NCBI GenBank assembly: GCA_035236585.1
Contig: CP141132.1
Coordinates: forward strand, 23,705,445-23,769,444
Origin: Warburgia ugandensis
Taxonomy: Eukaryota > Streptophyta > Magnoliopsida > Canellales > Canellaceae
Length of the DNA stretch: 64,000 nt
Direction of reading: 5' to 3'
Below the pieces are notes generated by a model that was not told the origin of the DNA, ran no database searches, and saw nothing but the letters and a program-made list of their open reading frames with translations. The stretch's first letter is position 1, and every line of letters begins with the position of its first letter. Shown in pieces: positions 1 to 12,029 of the stretch. Position numbers and translations under genes: made by a program.

Positions 1-32
1 TTATTATATATATGTCATTTCTCAAATGCAGG

Positions 33-1925
33 TGGGTCAGTGCATGTTGCAGCTACATACATTTGAGAACCATGTGGCTGTGGCAACACTGTACGAGGTT
101 CGGCCCATGACTTCTGCCATCTTGCATGGTAAGTTGATGCCTCCACACACTAAGCATGTGTGCATCACTGCTGCCATTCAACCAGATGCTCCCCTTCCAT
201 TTCCAGTTGAAGGGGATGATGTTGAAACTATTGGGGATGCAATTGGATATCATGTGTGTTGGCCAGAGAAACACATAAAACCAATGATATCCAATTCCAA
301 GGTACATATATACTAACTGTAGTCATGGCTTCATTTTCTCCTACCTTTTTTTAAGTCGTCCTAAATTGTTCATTGATTAATATTGTCTGCAACATGTCGG
401 ATCACCAAAAGCAGCACAAGGGGCAATTGAAGCAAACCTCGCTGCAAGCAAATTATGGCGTAGTGGCAAGTGTAGCCACATCCCAGCCTTCTCAGGTAGT
501 ACTAGTTCTATATTTTTGCATAGTTGTATCATGTTACATGTGAACTTGAATGATGCAACAACTAACAAGTTCAAAACACTTGTTAGGTGCTCACTAGTCA
601 CTACTCACAAGTCACAAGTCAGTAGTCACAATGTTATTATTGTTATATTATAAAATATTCTAATTTTACCTCACTGTGTCTCTTCTTTTATATCTACTAG
701 TATATCAGTATATGTTGTATATATTCATTACTAATTTCTAAAATGTTACATGATTACATCTACAGTGTAGGGATCAGGTGGAGGTTCCACCTAACACACC
801 TCCATTCCTAAGGGTACTGTACAGACTAGCCAATGAAGGCAACACAAATACAATGAACCCTGTAAGGATAGAGGCAGGTGTGCTTTCAAACGATGTGATT
901 GAGGTTCCACTCTTCAAGGAAGACCTCATAGCCATATGTAATATGGATCAATTAGAGTACATGCACATTAGAGTTAAGACTTACGAATCAATGTAACATT
1001 ACTTAATACTTGCTTTTTTAATAAAACTTAATAATTATTTGACAAACAAAGTGAAGATATCATTCTTAGTCTCATGAGTTGTGCGAAGGGGCAAGCATTA
1101 CTGATTCCCTACAATAGCGGGTACGTTGTAACATAGGTTGCTTAATTATGTCATTTTAATTTCACAATTCATAGTTTCATATACATGAATACTATATCAG
1201 TTAAGATTAGAGAAAATTCAATTGAATTATTATTTTTATAGGTCCCATTGGATGTTGCTAGCTTTGGATGTGCATGGTGGCCATGCAATTTTTTTTTATT
1301 CATGTGGAGCACACATTCGGGAACACCTTATGGAAATTATAAACAAGTAAGTCTTTATTATTCCTTTTATTATAATATAACTACTCACCTGACAACTATA
1401 ATAATATTCATAATCTAATGCTTTTCAATTATATGTGTGTAGAGCATGGTATAAATGGGCTGAGAGGGAAGGCATTCACCACCCACCAAAACTCAACTGG
1501 AAGAAGGCCAAGGTATAGCTTACTAATTACTGCTCTTTAGACTCTTTCATATAATTTTAAACCTAAACTTATTGGAAAGTATATTTTGAAACTTTTCTGT
1601 TGTCTTTGGTGGCATTCTTTTACAGTGCCCTAAACAAAGATTAGATTGGGAGTGTGGATATTATGTTCTTAGATACATGAGAACCCTCATTCGCAATGGA
1701 GTTACAGTCTCACAATTGAGAAAGGTAACACTTAGACTTACTGACCAATGTTACACTTTTGATTTGTATATTTCCTGACTGAATCCAAGATTACATGTTT
1801 GATCTCTGAACTAAGTTATTATATGTTTCTTGCAAGTGGATTTCGGAACCAAGAGTTACTCCCAGTTGGATCTAGATGATATTAGAATGGAATGGACAAA
1901 TCATATTATGAATTTTAATTTGTAG
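33..1925 (+). pseudogene. DUF8039 / Ulp1-like cysteine protease gene, C-terminal part (element-encoded)
   Basis: This is the spliced C-terminal half of a transposon-borne protein; the N-terminal half lies before the window. Exons can be followed by GT/AG borders and by the copy at 7409-11081. About 33-300 is a DUF8039-like region (MQVGQCMLQLHT, then IQPDAPLPFPVEGDDVE). Further exons are about 392-496, 769-995, 1049-1120, 1242-1346 (SHWMLLALDVHGGHAIFFYS), 1442-1512 and 1625-1723 (CPKQRLDWECGYYVLRYM), with the last ending in MNFNL at about 1925. Ulp1/C48 proteases use His, Asp, Gln and Cys: the HW, the Q of CPKQ and the C of ECGYY are present, while the usual Asp before Ser reads as Tyr (FFYS). 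Relative to the sister copy, a piece encoding a stretch before EDII is missing near 995-1049, so this copy is probably not functional. Role inferred: SUMO-type protease or a non-catalytic derivative. Confidence 0.7.
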
Positions 1926-3020
1926 TTCAGTGATGTAAAATTATAAATGAATGTATATTATCATTCATGTATATACATTTTACTCAAATATAATGCAAAG
2001 ATCAGTTCATTTCAATGGATGTGTTCTATTTTTCTTTTGATTGAATTACACTGTATCAATGTTTGTGCTTTCTTTGTTTCAAACTTTCAAATTTCAATGA
2101 TGTGATTGTGAAGTTAGTGTTTTGATCAGCAAATGGGTTAATCATCAATTTTCAATGATGGCTTAGATCAGCAGATGGGTTGTATTGTATCATGTATGTA
2201 CATACAGTCTACAGATACAGTATGGGTAGTTGATATCATATCATGTATTGTATCATGTATTGGAGAGGGAGGCATATATGGAATGAGGTTGACGATTGAA
2301 ATTACTGATATATACTGAAGTTGTAGATATGATTCATATGAATATGATACCAAAAAACTTTCAAATTTCAATGATGTGATTGTGAAGTTGGTGTTTTGAA
2401 TCGAGATCTGATGGACATCCTGGCCTATACAGGCAATTCATCCATTTGTTGAGGATAAAATTAAAAATGCCAAAGTTCAGAATGATTGTCTGCATTGGTG
2501 CCTGCCTGGGCCTATTGACAATTGGAATGATATAGTCATGAAGATGGTGCTAAGTGATTGATATGTTGGGCAATTGTGATGATTGGAGCCCATGATTCTG
2601 AGCTACCAAGTTTCTGACAATCAGAACACAATTGTTTGCATGAACAAAAAGAGGGATGAGGAAGTTCCACTCGTTATAATTATATCATGTTTGCAAGCTT
2701 TCACTTATCTATTGCCAATCAAATGTGTTTTATTAGAAGCTTGCAAACTGGAAGGTGAAGTTGCTTCGGCTTACATTTCAGGAAATCCTGCTTCATTCAG
2801 ATCTTGAATCACAGATTTTTGGATTATATTTTGTGAATTCCTGTTTATAGTTTGTCACTCTCATGTCTTTTCTTTCTTTTCATATTCTCTATGATGCACC
2901 CGAATGTCAACAAGAACCTGGAAGAAGCTGTTCCTCTGAGAATATCTTTATATTATATGTGTGAGAATAACTCACTAACTCTAACAGTGGCTCTAGAAGA
3001 ACCCTCCAATCTAACTTAGT
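1926..3020. other. Subterminal spacer of the partial hAT element, with an unidentified gene-like segment
   Basis: The first 250 bases match the region flanking the same gene in the larger element (7250-7400). From about 2405 to 2815 the sequence has more balanced composition. It contains an open stretch at 2583-2807 whose translation includes ACKLEGEVASAYISGNPASF and no obvious transposon motif. I saw no counterpart in the larger element. It could be a captured host exon, but I cannot name the source. Confidence 0.4.
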
Positions 3021-3140
3021 AATATAGGACGGTTTGTGAATAGCCGTCCTATATATAACTAGTAATATAGGACGGTTTGTGAATAGCCGTCCTATATAAC
3101 TAGTAATATAGGACGGTTACTCATGAACCGTCCTATATTT
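3021..3140. repeat. Subterminal palindrome cluster A (3 units)
   Basis: Three tandem units of the form ATAGGACGGTTnnnnnnnGCCGTCCTATA or its AACCGTCCTAT variant, separated by ACTAGTA, form near-perfect hairpins. The same unit recurs near the ends and in the middle of the 21.6-kb element. Such repeats are typical binding sites for transposon-encoded proteins (TNPA in CACTA, transposase in Ac/hAT). The link here is inference. Confidence 0.85.
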
Positions 3141-3371
3141 TCAAATCGTGTCACGTGTCACTGTCAAAGTGTTAAGGTCATGAGTGGGTCGCATGTCAAA
3201 TAGGTCGACACGACGGGTCAAATTCATTGACTTGAACACGACACGATTTTTGGCGTGTCATTTTCAGGTCACCCGAAAATGACACAAACACAATAAGATT
3301 CGACCTGAACCTGCTAAATTTGTGTCGGGTTCGAGTCGTGTTATCATGTCGTGTCATATTTTGCCGCCCCT
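3141..3371 (-). repeat. Terminal region of partial hAT element (ACACGAC-rich)
   Basis: About 230 bases rich in GTGTCGTGT / ACACGAC words, ending TTTTGCCGCCCCTA. Reverse complemented, it aligns by eye with 4867-5060. The terminal TAGGGGCGGCAAA fits the short hAT-type inverted repeat pattern. Confidence 0.75.
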
Positions 3372-4330
3372 AGTTTCTGCAAGCATTACTGAAAGCTAAT
3401 TTGTGTTAATTTTCAAAAATTCATGTATTTCTCAAAATCATTCACTAATAAATATTGTTTTCGGCATGCATAATTTTGAATTTCTAACTAACATAGCACT
3501 TGCATGGTTTTCTAAAAACAATCATCATGTCACAATTTTAAAAATAAGCCTAGCCTAGAATTTCAAAAATTTCCAAAAGAAGAAATCCAAAAACACCTCT
3601 ATTTCAAACATAATCGCACCTAGAGAAACCAGAAACTTTTTCAGAATAACACTAGCGTGATTTCTAAGATTTAGCATTGTAAATCGCAAGAAGTAACTGA
3701 TTTTTGTGTGTTTTGCGCTCAATAATGTCAAAAGCATATGCTTCCAACTTGCATGAATAACATTCCTAAATATTCTAGCATTCATGATTTTAATAAAGGA
3801 AAGCATTTTCAAAAGAACAAAAACAAAGTTCGGCATGCGGGCTTAGATTCAGAGGTGCTTCTCGTGGGTGGGCTGGGTTACCCTGTACCACTGGATGTTA
3901 AGGTGGGCCTGCTGATGACACCAGCAGACTCTCTCGTGCCCCTGGTCTCTTCCTCCTTAAGGAGCCTCTCCACTTCTCAAAACCCCCCACAACTTGCTCG
4001 GCACCTCCTTGAGCACGTACACCAGCTCCACCTGCATCTGCCATCTTGAACCCTCAAATATGCCTCAAAAACCATGAGAAACAGATGAAAATCAAGCAAA
4101 ATGAGCAAAAACATGTGAAAAGGTACAAAGAACATCTTTTTCTCTCCTTAAAAGCTTTCATGTAGGTGAAAAAAGGACCGGGGGTGGTCCTGAGAGATCG
4201 ATCAACTAAACGAGGGCTGCAACTAACGTGGCCGCCAAATACCCTCTAACTTTGCTCTGAATTATGAGGTGGATCCTACTTCCTTTGTGGTTAGCTGTGA
4301 TCATCCAGATTAGAGCCTTCAACGTAATGG
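3372..4330. other. Unassigned spacer between the partial hAT copy and the copia fragment
   Basis: About 1 kb with no convincing gene. The stretch 3840-4050 is GC-richer and open on both strands. Read on the minus strand from about 4046 it starts MADAGGAGVRAQGG, which might be a decayed coding start, but no family is recognisable. The remainder is AT-rich without repeats I can name. Confidence 0.35.
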
Positions 4331-4858
4331 CACATCAAACTTGGTCGCAAGCAGGGCCCCCTCAACTTGTTGGCCGCAGATGAGTGTTCAAAATCAAACG
4401 GCCCCCTGATGGTATTGTTGAATGTTATAAAGCTCCCCTAGTGGCAAAAGGATATAATCAAATCCCTGGCATTGATTTAACGGAGGCATTCTATCCCATT
4501 GTAAAATCCACGACAATCTACACAACTCTCTTGATTACTCCAATAATTAAGCAATCCATCAATTGGATGTGTCCAGTGCTTTTCTTGATGACAATCTTTA
4601 GGAGGAAAGTGTACATGGATTCATTGGTGAACTTCTTCCAAATCATGCGTGCTAATTATGCAAATCGATCTACGGCCTTATGTAGGCCCCACGTACATGG
4701 TTCTCCAAGCCAAGCACATGTGGTGATTCACTTGAATCCTTAAAACAAACTCTTTTCTTCAATTTGGTCCTCGGTTTATTTCTTTCTGCATTGGTTGAGC
4801 TTAACTCTTCTCCACTGCTGTAAGTGCTTGCTATCTTCCAAATGTTACAGCCCTTCTG

Positions 4859-4866
4859 CTGCCGCC
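4859..4866. repeat. Target site duplication, left (CTGCCGCC)
   Basis: Eight bases directly before the left hAT terminus. They match CTGCTGCC at 26452-26459 at 7 of 8 positions. Eight-base duplications are diagnostic of hAT insertion. Confidence 0.8.
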
Positions 4867-5060
4867 TAAGGGTGGCAAAATATGACACGACACGATAACA
4901 CAACTCGAACTCGACATGGATTTAGCGGGTTAGGGTTGAGCCTTATCGCATTCGTGTCATTTTCAGGTTGACCCGAAATTGACACATCATAAATCGTGTT
5001 GTGTTCGGGTCAATCAATGTTGACCTGTCGGGTTGACCCATGTGACGCGTGAATAAAACT
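4867..5060 (+). repeat. Left terminal region of the hAT element
   Basis: About 195 bases beginning TAAGGGTGGCAAAATATGAC, with repeated GACACGAC / CGTGTC words and a GTCGGGTTGACCCATGTGAC stretch near its inner edge. It is homologous to 3141-3371 in reverse and shares word content with the right terminus. Confidence 0.8.
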
Positions 5061-5077
5061 TACACTAAATAGGATGG

Positions 5078-5305
5078 TTTCTGAGTAATAGTCCTTTATC
5101 ATGATATAATATAGGACTGTTAGAAAGTAACTGTCCTATATAATGAAAAGATATAGGACAGTTAAGATGAAACTGTCCTATATTTTTATTTGTTATAAGA
5201 TGGTTGAGGCGTCTTATTATGTTATATAGGACGGTTATTAACTAACTGTCCTATATATTAAGATTTATAGGACGGTTATTAATTAACCATCCTTCAAGTT
5301 CTCAT
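5078..5305. repeat. Subterminal palindrome cluster B (5-6 units)
   Basis: Units such as ATAGGACTGTTAGAAAGTAA followed by CTGTCCTATA, and ATAGGACGGTTATTAATTAA followed by CCATCC, spaced about 45-50 bases apart. They are the same family as cluster A and lie directly inside the left terminus. Confidence 0.85.
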
Positions 5306-6159
5306 ATTCAATTAGCTCGTAGTGCTAATTCACCAAACATGACAACCATGGATTTACATTAGGTATCGAACAAAGATACTCTAACTGTCCAACAACAATA
5401 ATTCAAAACAAAATGGAAACTGAAAAAATCATTGCTTCAAGGAAAAGCTTACACTGAAGAACATAAAAAAGAACCAGCTCAACATTTTCAGCTACAACTG
5501 AGTCCAACTACACTTTCAAGCTTTATTGACATGATGTTTTTTAAAAGAAATAACATCAAGAAGTTTGTGGCAACAAACTTAAAATGTATAATCCCAATCA
5601 CTAATACTGGATACATTAAAATAAGGCCTTGCATTGAGAAAAGTGTGCTCTGACTAAAGAGAAAGGGGTTAAATTCTTACAGTGCAGGTACCAATAAGAT
5701 CTCAGAGTACATCAGATAATTTAGTGTCAGGTGTCTTCAAGTAGTTTAGGCTGAGTTTTCATTTAAAAACAGACATTGTTTCATCTCAATATTACATAAT
5801 ACATATCATCAGCAAGTAAAGGGAACCGTTTTCAAAGATGCAAAGCAGTTGTTGCAAAAAGTATTCCAAAATGAAGATGGTTTGTTCTTTGCAGTACATT
5901 CTCTAAGAATTATGAATTACAATAGGCACTGCAGCTTCTGGTACTGAAACTACTATGTCAGTGAGCTTTTGCCCACTAACTATTTTGATTGGACATATTC
6001 TTCTCTACTAAGCAGACTAGTGGCAAGAGCATGTTAGACTAGACATATAAATAGTAAAGAGACACATTAGATTACAACCCATCACTAATGCTACTCTTCA
6101 ATTTCACCTGCATGTTTTATTGGAAACCAGAGTCACCAGAAAAGAAGCAGATGATCAAA

Positions 6160-6193
<34 letters not shown>

Positions 6194-7408
6194 TAGAACA
6201 AGGTAAAGAAGCTAGATACACTATGTTTATTATTGTAAGTTGAGAATAATGCTCTTCCAAAAGAAAAAACTCTAGTTTCCTATAGTTCTAGAGTTGTTTG
6301 AGTTTGAAAGTATTAAGAATAAGGTAAAGAAGCCAAATAAATAATGTTGACTATTGTAAGTTGAGTTTTAAAAGACTTAAACATCTTAGTCTACAAATAG
6401 ATAAAAGAGAAGAAAGTAAGAAAGCAGTTGAGATGAATGATTTTTCATACAATTGAGTGTTAGTGGACAATAGTGTTTAGACACAACCTGCAAAAAGAAG
6501 TAAAAGAAATAGCCAAAAAGACAAGTACTTTGCCCAATAAAAATGTTTTCAATTCCTTAAGCTTTTAGATATTCAACATGATATACGACGGTTACTAAAT
6601 ACCCATCCTATATTAGTAAAAATTGTATAACCTGCAGCTGCAGTATAGTCCATCCATTATACATGACTTCACTCCTCAGTCGTCACACACCAAAACCCTG
6701 TCTTGACTCTCGAAGGCTTGAACACACCAACCCATCATTAAAAATGTGAAATAAAGTAAAGCAAGCACATTGTACTCTGTACACAATACACACAATCACA
6801 TTGACACACATGAGTGATGAGTGAGTCCTTGTAGTCTGCAGAGATGAGAGACCTCATCATGTAAAGAATGAGCAAAACTTCAAAAATTGGAACTCTTACC
6901 ATGTCTAAAATTCTTTAAAGGAGTAACACATGTAAAAAACTCTGGTATTTTCCAAAGTTATTTTCCTTTGCGTTAGACTAAAGCCTGCTGACATGCATAC
7001 TTGATTCAAACAAAAAATGGGATACGACCATAGTAATAATGGACTGCTGTGTCAAAAATTTAAAATCATTGTACACATTCACTTCTGCTCCATACAGTTG
7101 ACATTGAATTGGAAAAATAAAAGCATAACCAATCACCCATACTATATATGATACATTCACTCTTCTCTTCAGTCTTCTTCATGGGCAGCCACACCTCATC
7201 ATATATCTTACGTCTGGTTCAAGACACCAAGTTCCCAATCCCATCATTGAAATTTGAAAGTTTGAAACAAAGAAAGCACATACATTGAAACAGTGTACTC
7301 CAATCAAAAGAAAAATAGAACACATCCATAGAAATGAACTGATCTTTGTATTATATTTGAGTAAAATGTATATACATGATTGATTATACATTCATTTACA
7401 TCATTGAA
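5306..7408. other. hAT subterminal spacer downstream of the Ulp1-like gene
   Basis: AT-rich, with no convincing gene. It contains an ATC/CAT microsatellite at about 6160-6193 and one isolated palindrome unit at about 6576-6612 (ATACGACGGTTACTAAATAC..). From about 7250 to 7408 it is homologous to 1926-2080 of the partial copy. It is about 1.1 kb longer than the matching region of that copy. Confidence 0.6.
6160..6193. repeat. (CAT)n microsatellite
   Basis: An uninterrupted run of CAT trinucleotides, about eleven copies. Confidence 0.9.
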
Positions 7409-10400
7409 CTACAAATTAAAATTCATAATATGATCTGTCCATTCCATTCTAATATCGTCTAGATCTAACTAGGAGTAACTCTTGCTTCCCAAATCCACCT
7501 GCAAGAAATATATAATAACTTAGTTATGACATGTAATCTTGGATTCAGTCAGGAAATATATAAAACAAAAGTGTAACATTGGTCAGTAAGTCTTACCTTT
7601 CTCAATTGTGAGATTGTAACTCCATTGCGAATGAGGGTTCTCATGTATTTGAGAACATAATACCCACACTCTCAATCTGATTTTTGTTTAGGGCACTGCA
7701 GAACAATGTCACCAAAGACAACAAAAAAGGTTCAAAATATCATGTCAAATAAGTTCAGGTTTAAAATTATATCAAAGAGTCTAAAGAGCAGTAATTAGTA
7801 AACCTTACCTTGGCCTTCTTCCAGTTGAGTTTTGGTGGGTGGTTAATACCTTCCCGCTCAGCCCATTTATACCATGCTCTACACACATATAATTGAAAAG
7901 CATTAGATTAAGAATATTATGATAGTTGTCAAGTGAGTAGTTATATTATAATGAAAGGAATAATAAAGACTTACTTGTTTATAATTTCCATTAAGTGTTC
8001 TCGAATGTGTGCTTCACATGAATAAAAAAAAATTGCATGGTCACTATGCACATCCAAAGCTAGCAGCATCCAATGGGACCTATAAAAATAATAATTCAAT
8101 TGTATGTTCTCTAATCTTAACTAATAAAGATATTCATGTGTATGAATTATGAAATTGAAAGGGCATAATCAAGCAACATATGTTAGTTACAATGTACCCG
8201 CTATTGTAGGGACTCAGCAAGGCTTGCCCCTTCTCATAACCCATGAGCCCATGAATGATATCTTCACTTTGTTTGTCTACGGGCAAATGGTGCAAACGAA
8301 AGACAAGAGAAGGGTCAAGGAACTTGTAAATGTCCTTGACCTCTAATCTTTGCAAGCTAGCATGCAAATACCTGCATTAGGAATTTTAGTTAATGTCAAA
8401 AAATTATCAAGTGTTATTAAAAAGCAAGTAATGTTACTTTGATTCGTAATAGTCTAACTCTAATAGAGCAGTTACACGATGACATACCCTATATAGACTA
8501 TGATATGCATGTATTCTAACTGAGCCATATTACATATGTCCAAGAGGTTTTTCTTGAAGAGTGGAACCTCAACCACTTCTTTTGAAAGCACACTTGCCTC
8601 TATCCTTATGGGGTTCATTTCCTTATCTTCATTGGTACCTGTAGGAATGGAGGCATGTTAGGTGGAACCTCCACCTGATCCCTACACTATAGATGTAACA
8701 TTTCAGAAATTAGTAATGAATATATACAACATATACTGGTATACTACTACTAGCATATATAAAAGAAGAGAGATAGTGAGATCAAATTACCTGGGAAGGC
8801 TCGAATGGGGCTACACTTGGCACTAGTCCAGAATTTGCTGGCGGGGAGGTTCCCTTCAATTGCCTCTTGTGCTGTTTTTGGTGATCCAACATGTTGCAAA
8901 CAATATTAATCAACTAACAATTTAGGATGACTTAAAAGAGGTAGGAGAAAATGATGTCATGACTACAATTAGAATATATGTACCTTGGAATTGAACATCA
9001 TTGGTTTGATATGTTTCTCTGGTCAACACACATGATATCCAATTGCATCCCCAACTATTTCAACATCATCCCCTTCGATTGGAAATGGAAGGGGAGCATC
9101 TGGTTGAATGGCAACAGTGATGAACACGCGCTTAGTGTGTGGAGGCATCAACTTCCAATGCAAGGTGGCAGAAGCCGTGAGCTGAACCTCGTACAATGTT
9201 GCCACAACCACATAGTTCTCAGATGTATGTAGCTGCAATATGCACTGGCCCACCTGCATTTGAGAAATGACATATATATATAATAATTAGTGATGTAATG
9301 TAAACAAAAAAGGTTAGTAAATAAGTAACATTGTAAAACTAAACATGTTAATATACATACCTCACTGATCGGGTTTGGGACATCACATTCAAGTACTTGT
9401 TCTGCCACCTCTTCATCTGATGGAGGACTAGGAGTGCAGCTATTGTCATATTAGGGTAGTTGAACTTGAGCTTGAGGTTGAGGTTGAGGTTGAGGGCCAA
9501 CATCCTCACATGAGGTTCTTCCGCCACCTTGGAGTTCCTTCAGTAACTGATCTTTGACCTTGCTATATATCTCCTCAACAGTTTGCTGCTTCCATTCTTC
9601 CAATTCTTGTAGCGTAGGAGCCTTTTGTTTCGAGAAGAACTTGGAACATCACGACCTTGACCCCTTACCTGGCCAGGGTGCTCTTCCTTATTGCCCATTA
9701 CCCTATACAGGATGTCCCACTTTGCAGTAGTGCTGCTAAGAGTCCCTATAGTTGCACTTTCTTCTTGGGTCAACTCTTCCTGGAAATGTAAAGACTAAAG
9801 ATCATAATATGTTCAAATCCCTATTATATATGTAATATTTATATAATGCATGAGTATAAAACTAAAAGTCTTAAACCACTTGCAACAGGCACATAAAGTA
9901 AAAGTATAGTATATAAAGTCTTAAACCACTTACAATTCTTAATGTAATTGCTGCAGTAGTCTCATTAGTAAAGGTGACGGAGTTATGCCCTTTTGAATAT
10001 GCCATTTTCCATAGAAGGGCATGGTTGATGGGCTCCGTTGTCCTAGCCTTTTGTTGTTGTTAAGAGAGACACTTGTCAGAGTTAATAAAATAAAAATCTA
10101 CTATGACTAGATAAATGAAATGTGACATGATATACTTACTTCATATGCCTCTAATCTTGCGTAGCCAACCCTTGAAAGGTGGTGTTGCATATGATTCTGT
10201 GCATGAGCCTTTTGTCCTATTATACACTTTGCCTAGACATCAAAGTAACATAATCAAAATACAATCAAATATAATATTACCAGAATCAAAATTAGGGATG
10301 GCTAGTTCAAGTTGTGATTACCTCAAAATTAAGAGATAGCCTATACTGTACAAATTGATTTCATGCTTCCTGGTTAATGAAGCAGGAATATAACTGAGGG

Positions 10401-11081
10401 ACCATGTTAAGCCTGGAAGGATCATGGGAATTTGGAAGTATGTACTTCCTTGCAAGCTCACTCTTCCATTTCCTCCATTGTTCAGCAACTCCTAGTAATG
10501 CTTGCTTCTTGCACTCATCAGATATGTCGAAGGCAGACTACAAAACAAAAGAAGAAGCAGGTTAAGTGACTAACTAACTAGTGAGTATTGTAGTAACTTT
10601 GTGTATCATGATTCATATGCAAACAAAAACAAAATATATAAATATAAGGGAGATATTATGTTATATGTAGGAAGAATTTATATACTTTGACCATTTCCCA
10701 TATTGCATCTTTGACTTCTGGTGATACAAGTCTCCAATCAGTCACTGATACAAGCACAAGTCTTTTAACAGTGTAGCATATGAAGCTAGCATAAGCATGT
10801 GCTGTACCACCTATCGGTTGGCCTCTACTGTTGAAGTGTACATTTTCTTTGATTTCCTTGGATGCTCTCTTATTTATATGATCCATTTGTGTTGGCCCCT
10901 TGGCCTTTCTCTTGACACTGATAGATGGTGTTAGTGGTGGACATGTGCTTGATAGCCTTGATTGTTCTGCTTCTAATTGTTCTTGTACTACTTCTTCATG
11001 TTCTTGTTGTAGTTGTACTTCTTCTTCTTCCATGTTTGCTTCACAAATAAAAATGAAAATGACTACAGTTAGAAAAGTCAA
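7409..11081 (-). pseudogene. Transposase_24 / DUF8039 / Ulp1-like gene, multi-exon, carried by the hAT element
   Basis: Read on the minus strand. The N-terminal exon (11081 to about 10690) has an acidic Glu/Gln-rich start and then KGPTQMDHINKRA, FNSRGQPIG and TDWRLVSPEVKDAIWEMV, the usual start of plant Transposase_24 (Ptta/En/Spm, TNPA-like) proteins. Exons at about 10538-10320, 10235-10130 and 10050-9940 follow. The next exon (9782 to about 9350) holds LTQEESATIGTLS and HPGQVRGQGRDV, also typical of that family. A DUF8039-like exon lies at 9259-9023. The Ulp1-like exons are about 8350-8200, 8080-7975 (HWMLLALDVHSDHAIFFYS), 7878-7810, 7694-7597 (ECGYYVLKYM) and 7498-7409, ending MNFNL and stop. 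The start chosen is the ATG of MEEEEVQLQQEHEE near 11033; the open frame begins at 11081. Against the partial copy, the Trp before ECGYY is a stop codon (TGA), so it is probably inactive. The gene is divergent from the transposase gene. Exon borders are by eye. Confidence 0.7.
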
Positions 11082-12029
11082 AACTGGAAAGTGTAAGTGA
11101 AATAATTCAGTGCATTAGAAGTGATGATCAAAAGGTATTAGTCAAAGATGGTGAGATCAAACAAAGGTGGCAAACATACTTTCAAATATTGTTAAATGAC
11201 AATGGCTCTGAGAATATAGGGATGGAAAATACTATAATATAAATCTAAATAACATTGGATATTATAGATATGAACGTAGGAGTAGAATACCTTAGAAAGA
11301 GGCTTTGCAAAACATGAAACAAGTGTATCAGAGAATCAATCAATTTGGTTTCATCTTTCATGATGCTTGCAAATGCAGGGCTATATAGAGTTATAGGCAT
11401 CATCAAAGTTTAAAGATATGTATGACAGTACAGTTACTACAATATGAGTGTGTGTATGAGGGAGATAACAATTAACAAATGTCAAAACCACTAGTGGCGA
11501 ACTAGTGTGTGATTGTTAATTTGTTAACCCTATATTCTAATAAGTAATTGTAATGTAATATATAATACTACATTTACAAGAGTGTTGCTAGTGCTTGTGC
11601 TTGCCACAACTTACAACTATTGCTACATAACAAAAATAGGGGAAAAAATGGCGACATTACATTTACATAGAGTTTCCAACTTCCAAGAGCATAACAGAAT
11701 ATGAACCAGTACCTGATGATGATAAACCTCCTTCCATTATGGTCACCGGTTGGTTTTTACCTTCTAAGTTTTTTCCCCTCCTCTCTCACTCTCTACTTCT
11801 TCTCTCCCCTTGCTAGGGTTGCAATTTTTCTCTCTCCCTCTCTCCTTCTTCCTCTTGCTGATACTCTTCTTCTGGTTCATGCATTTGCCCTGGTTCTGGA
11901 TGAACCGTTGACGGACTTTACCACTTAGGGTTGAATTGCTGTAGAAGTAGGAAGAGAATAGAGAAGACATGAAATGCGATTATGTGAAGGTGAACAGTGA
12001 AAGGCGGGAGAAGAAAGGTTTAATGTAAC
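11082..12029. other. Upstream region of the Ulp1-like gene
   Basis: About 950 bases without a convincing gene. The stretch 11740-11900 is pyrimidine-rich and accounts for short open frames on both strands. Being upstream of the minus-strand gene and bounded by a palindrome block, it is the likely promoter side of that gene (inference). Confidence 0.4.

Larger units (their letters stand above)
1..3371 (-). mobile_element. hAT-type DNA element, partial copy (terminal part only)
   Basis: The right edge is a terminal sequence whose reverse complement starts TAGGGGCGGCAAAATATGAC. It matches the left end of the 21.6-kb hAT element at 4867 almost base for base through its first 50 bases, and more loosely over about 230. 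Inside it come three ATAGGACGGTT palindromes and then an Ulp1-like gene pointing towards the terminus, in the same order as in the larger element. This copy is therefore in the opposite orientation to the one at 4867. The other end lies outside the window, so no target duplication can be checked. The transposase gene is not in view. Confidence 0.75.

Noticed and set aside
53-307. Minus-strand open frame mirrored by 8978-9232 on the plus strand
   Set aside because: Antisense shadow of the DUF8039-like exon in each copy.
3555-3836. Minus-strand 93-codon open frame with a hydrophobic translation
   Set aside because: AT-rich and Phe/Leu-rich low complexity, with no homologous frame or motif.
5071-5086. 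CACTAAATAGGATGG at the inner edge of the left terminus, which could mark the end of a CACTA element
   Set aside because: The equivalent place in the partial copy (around 3140) has no CACTA. No matching TAGTG end with a 3-bp duplication was found, and the 8-bp duplication lies at the outer ends instead.
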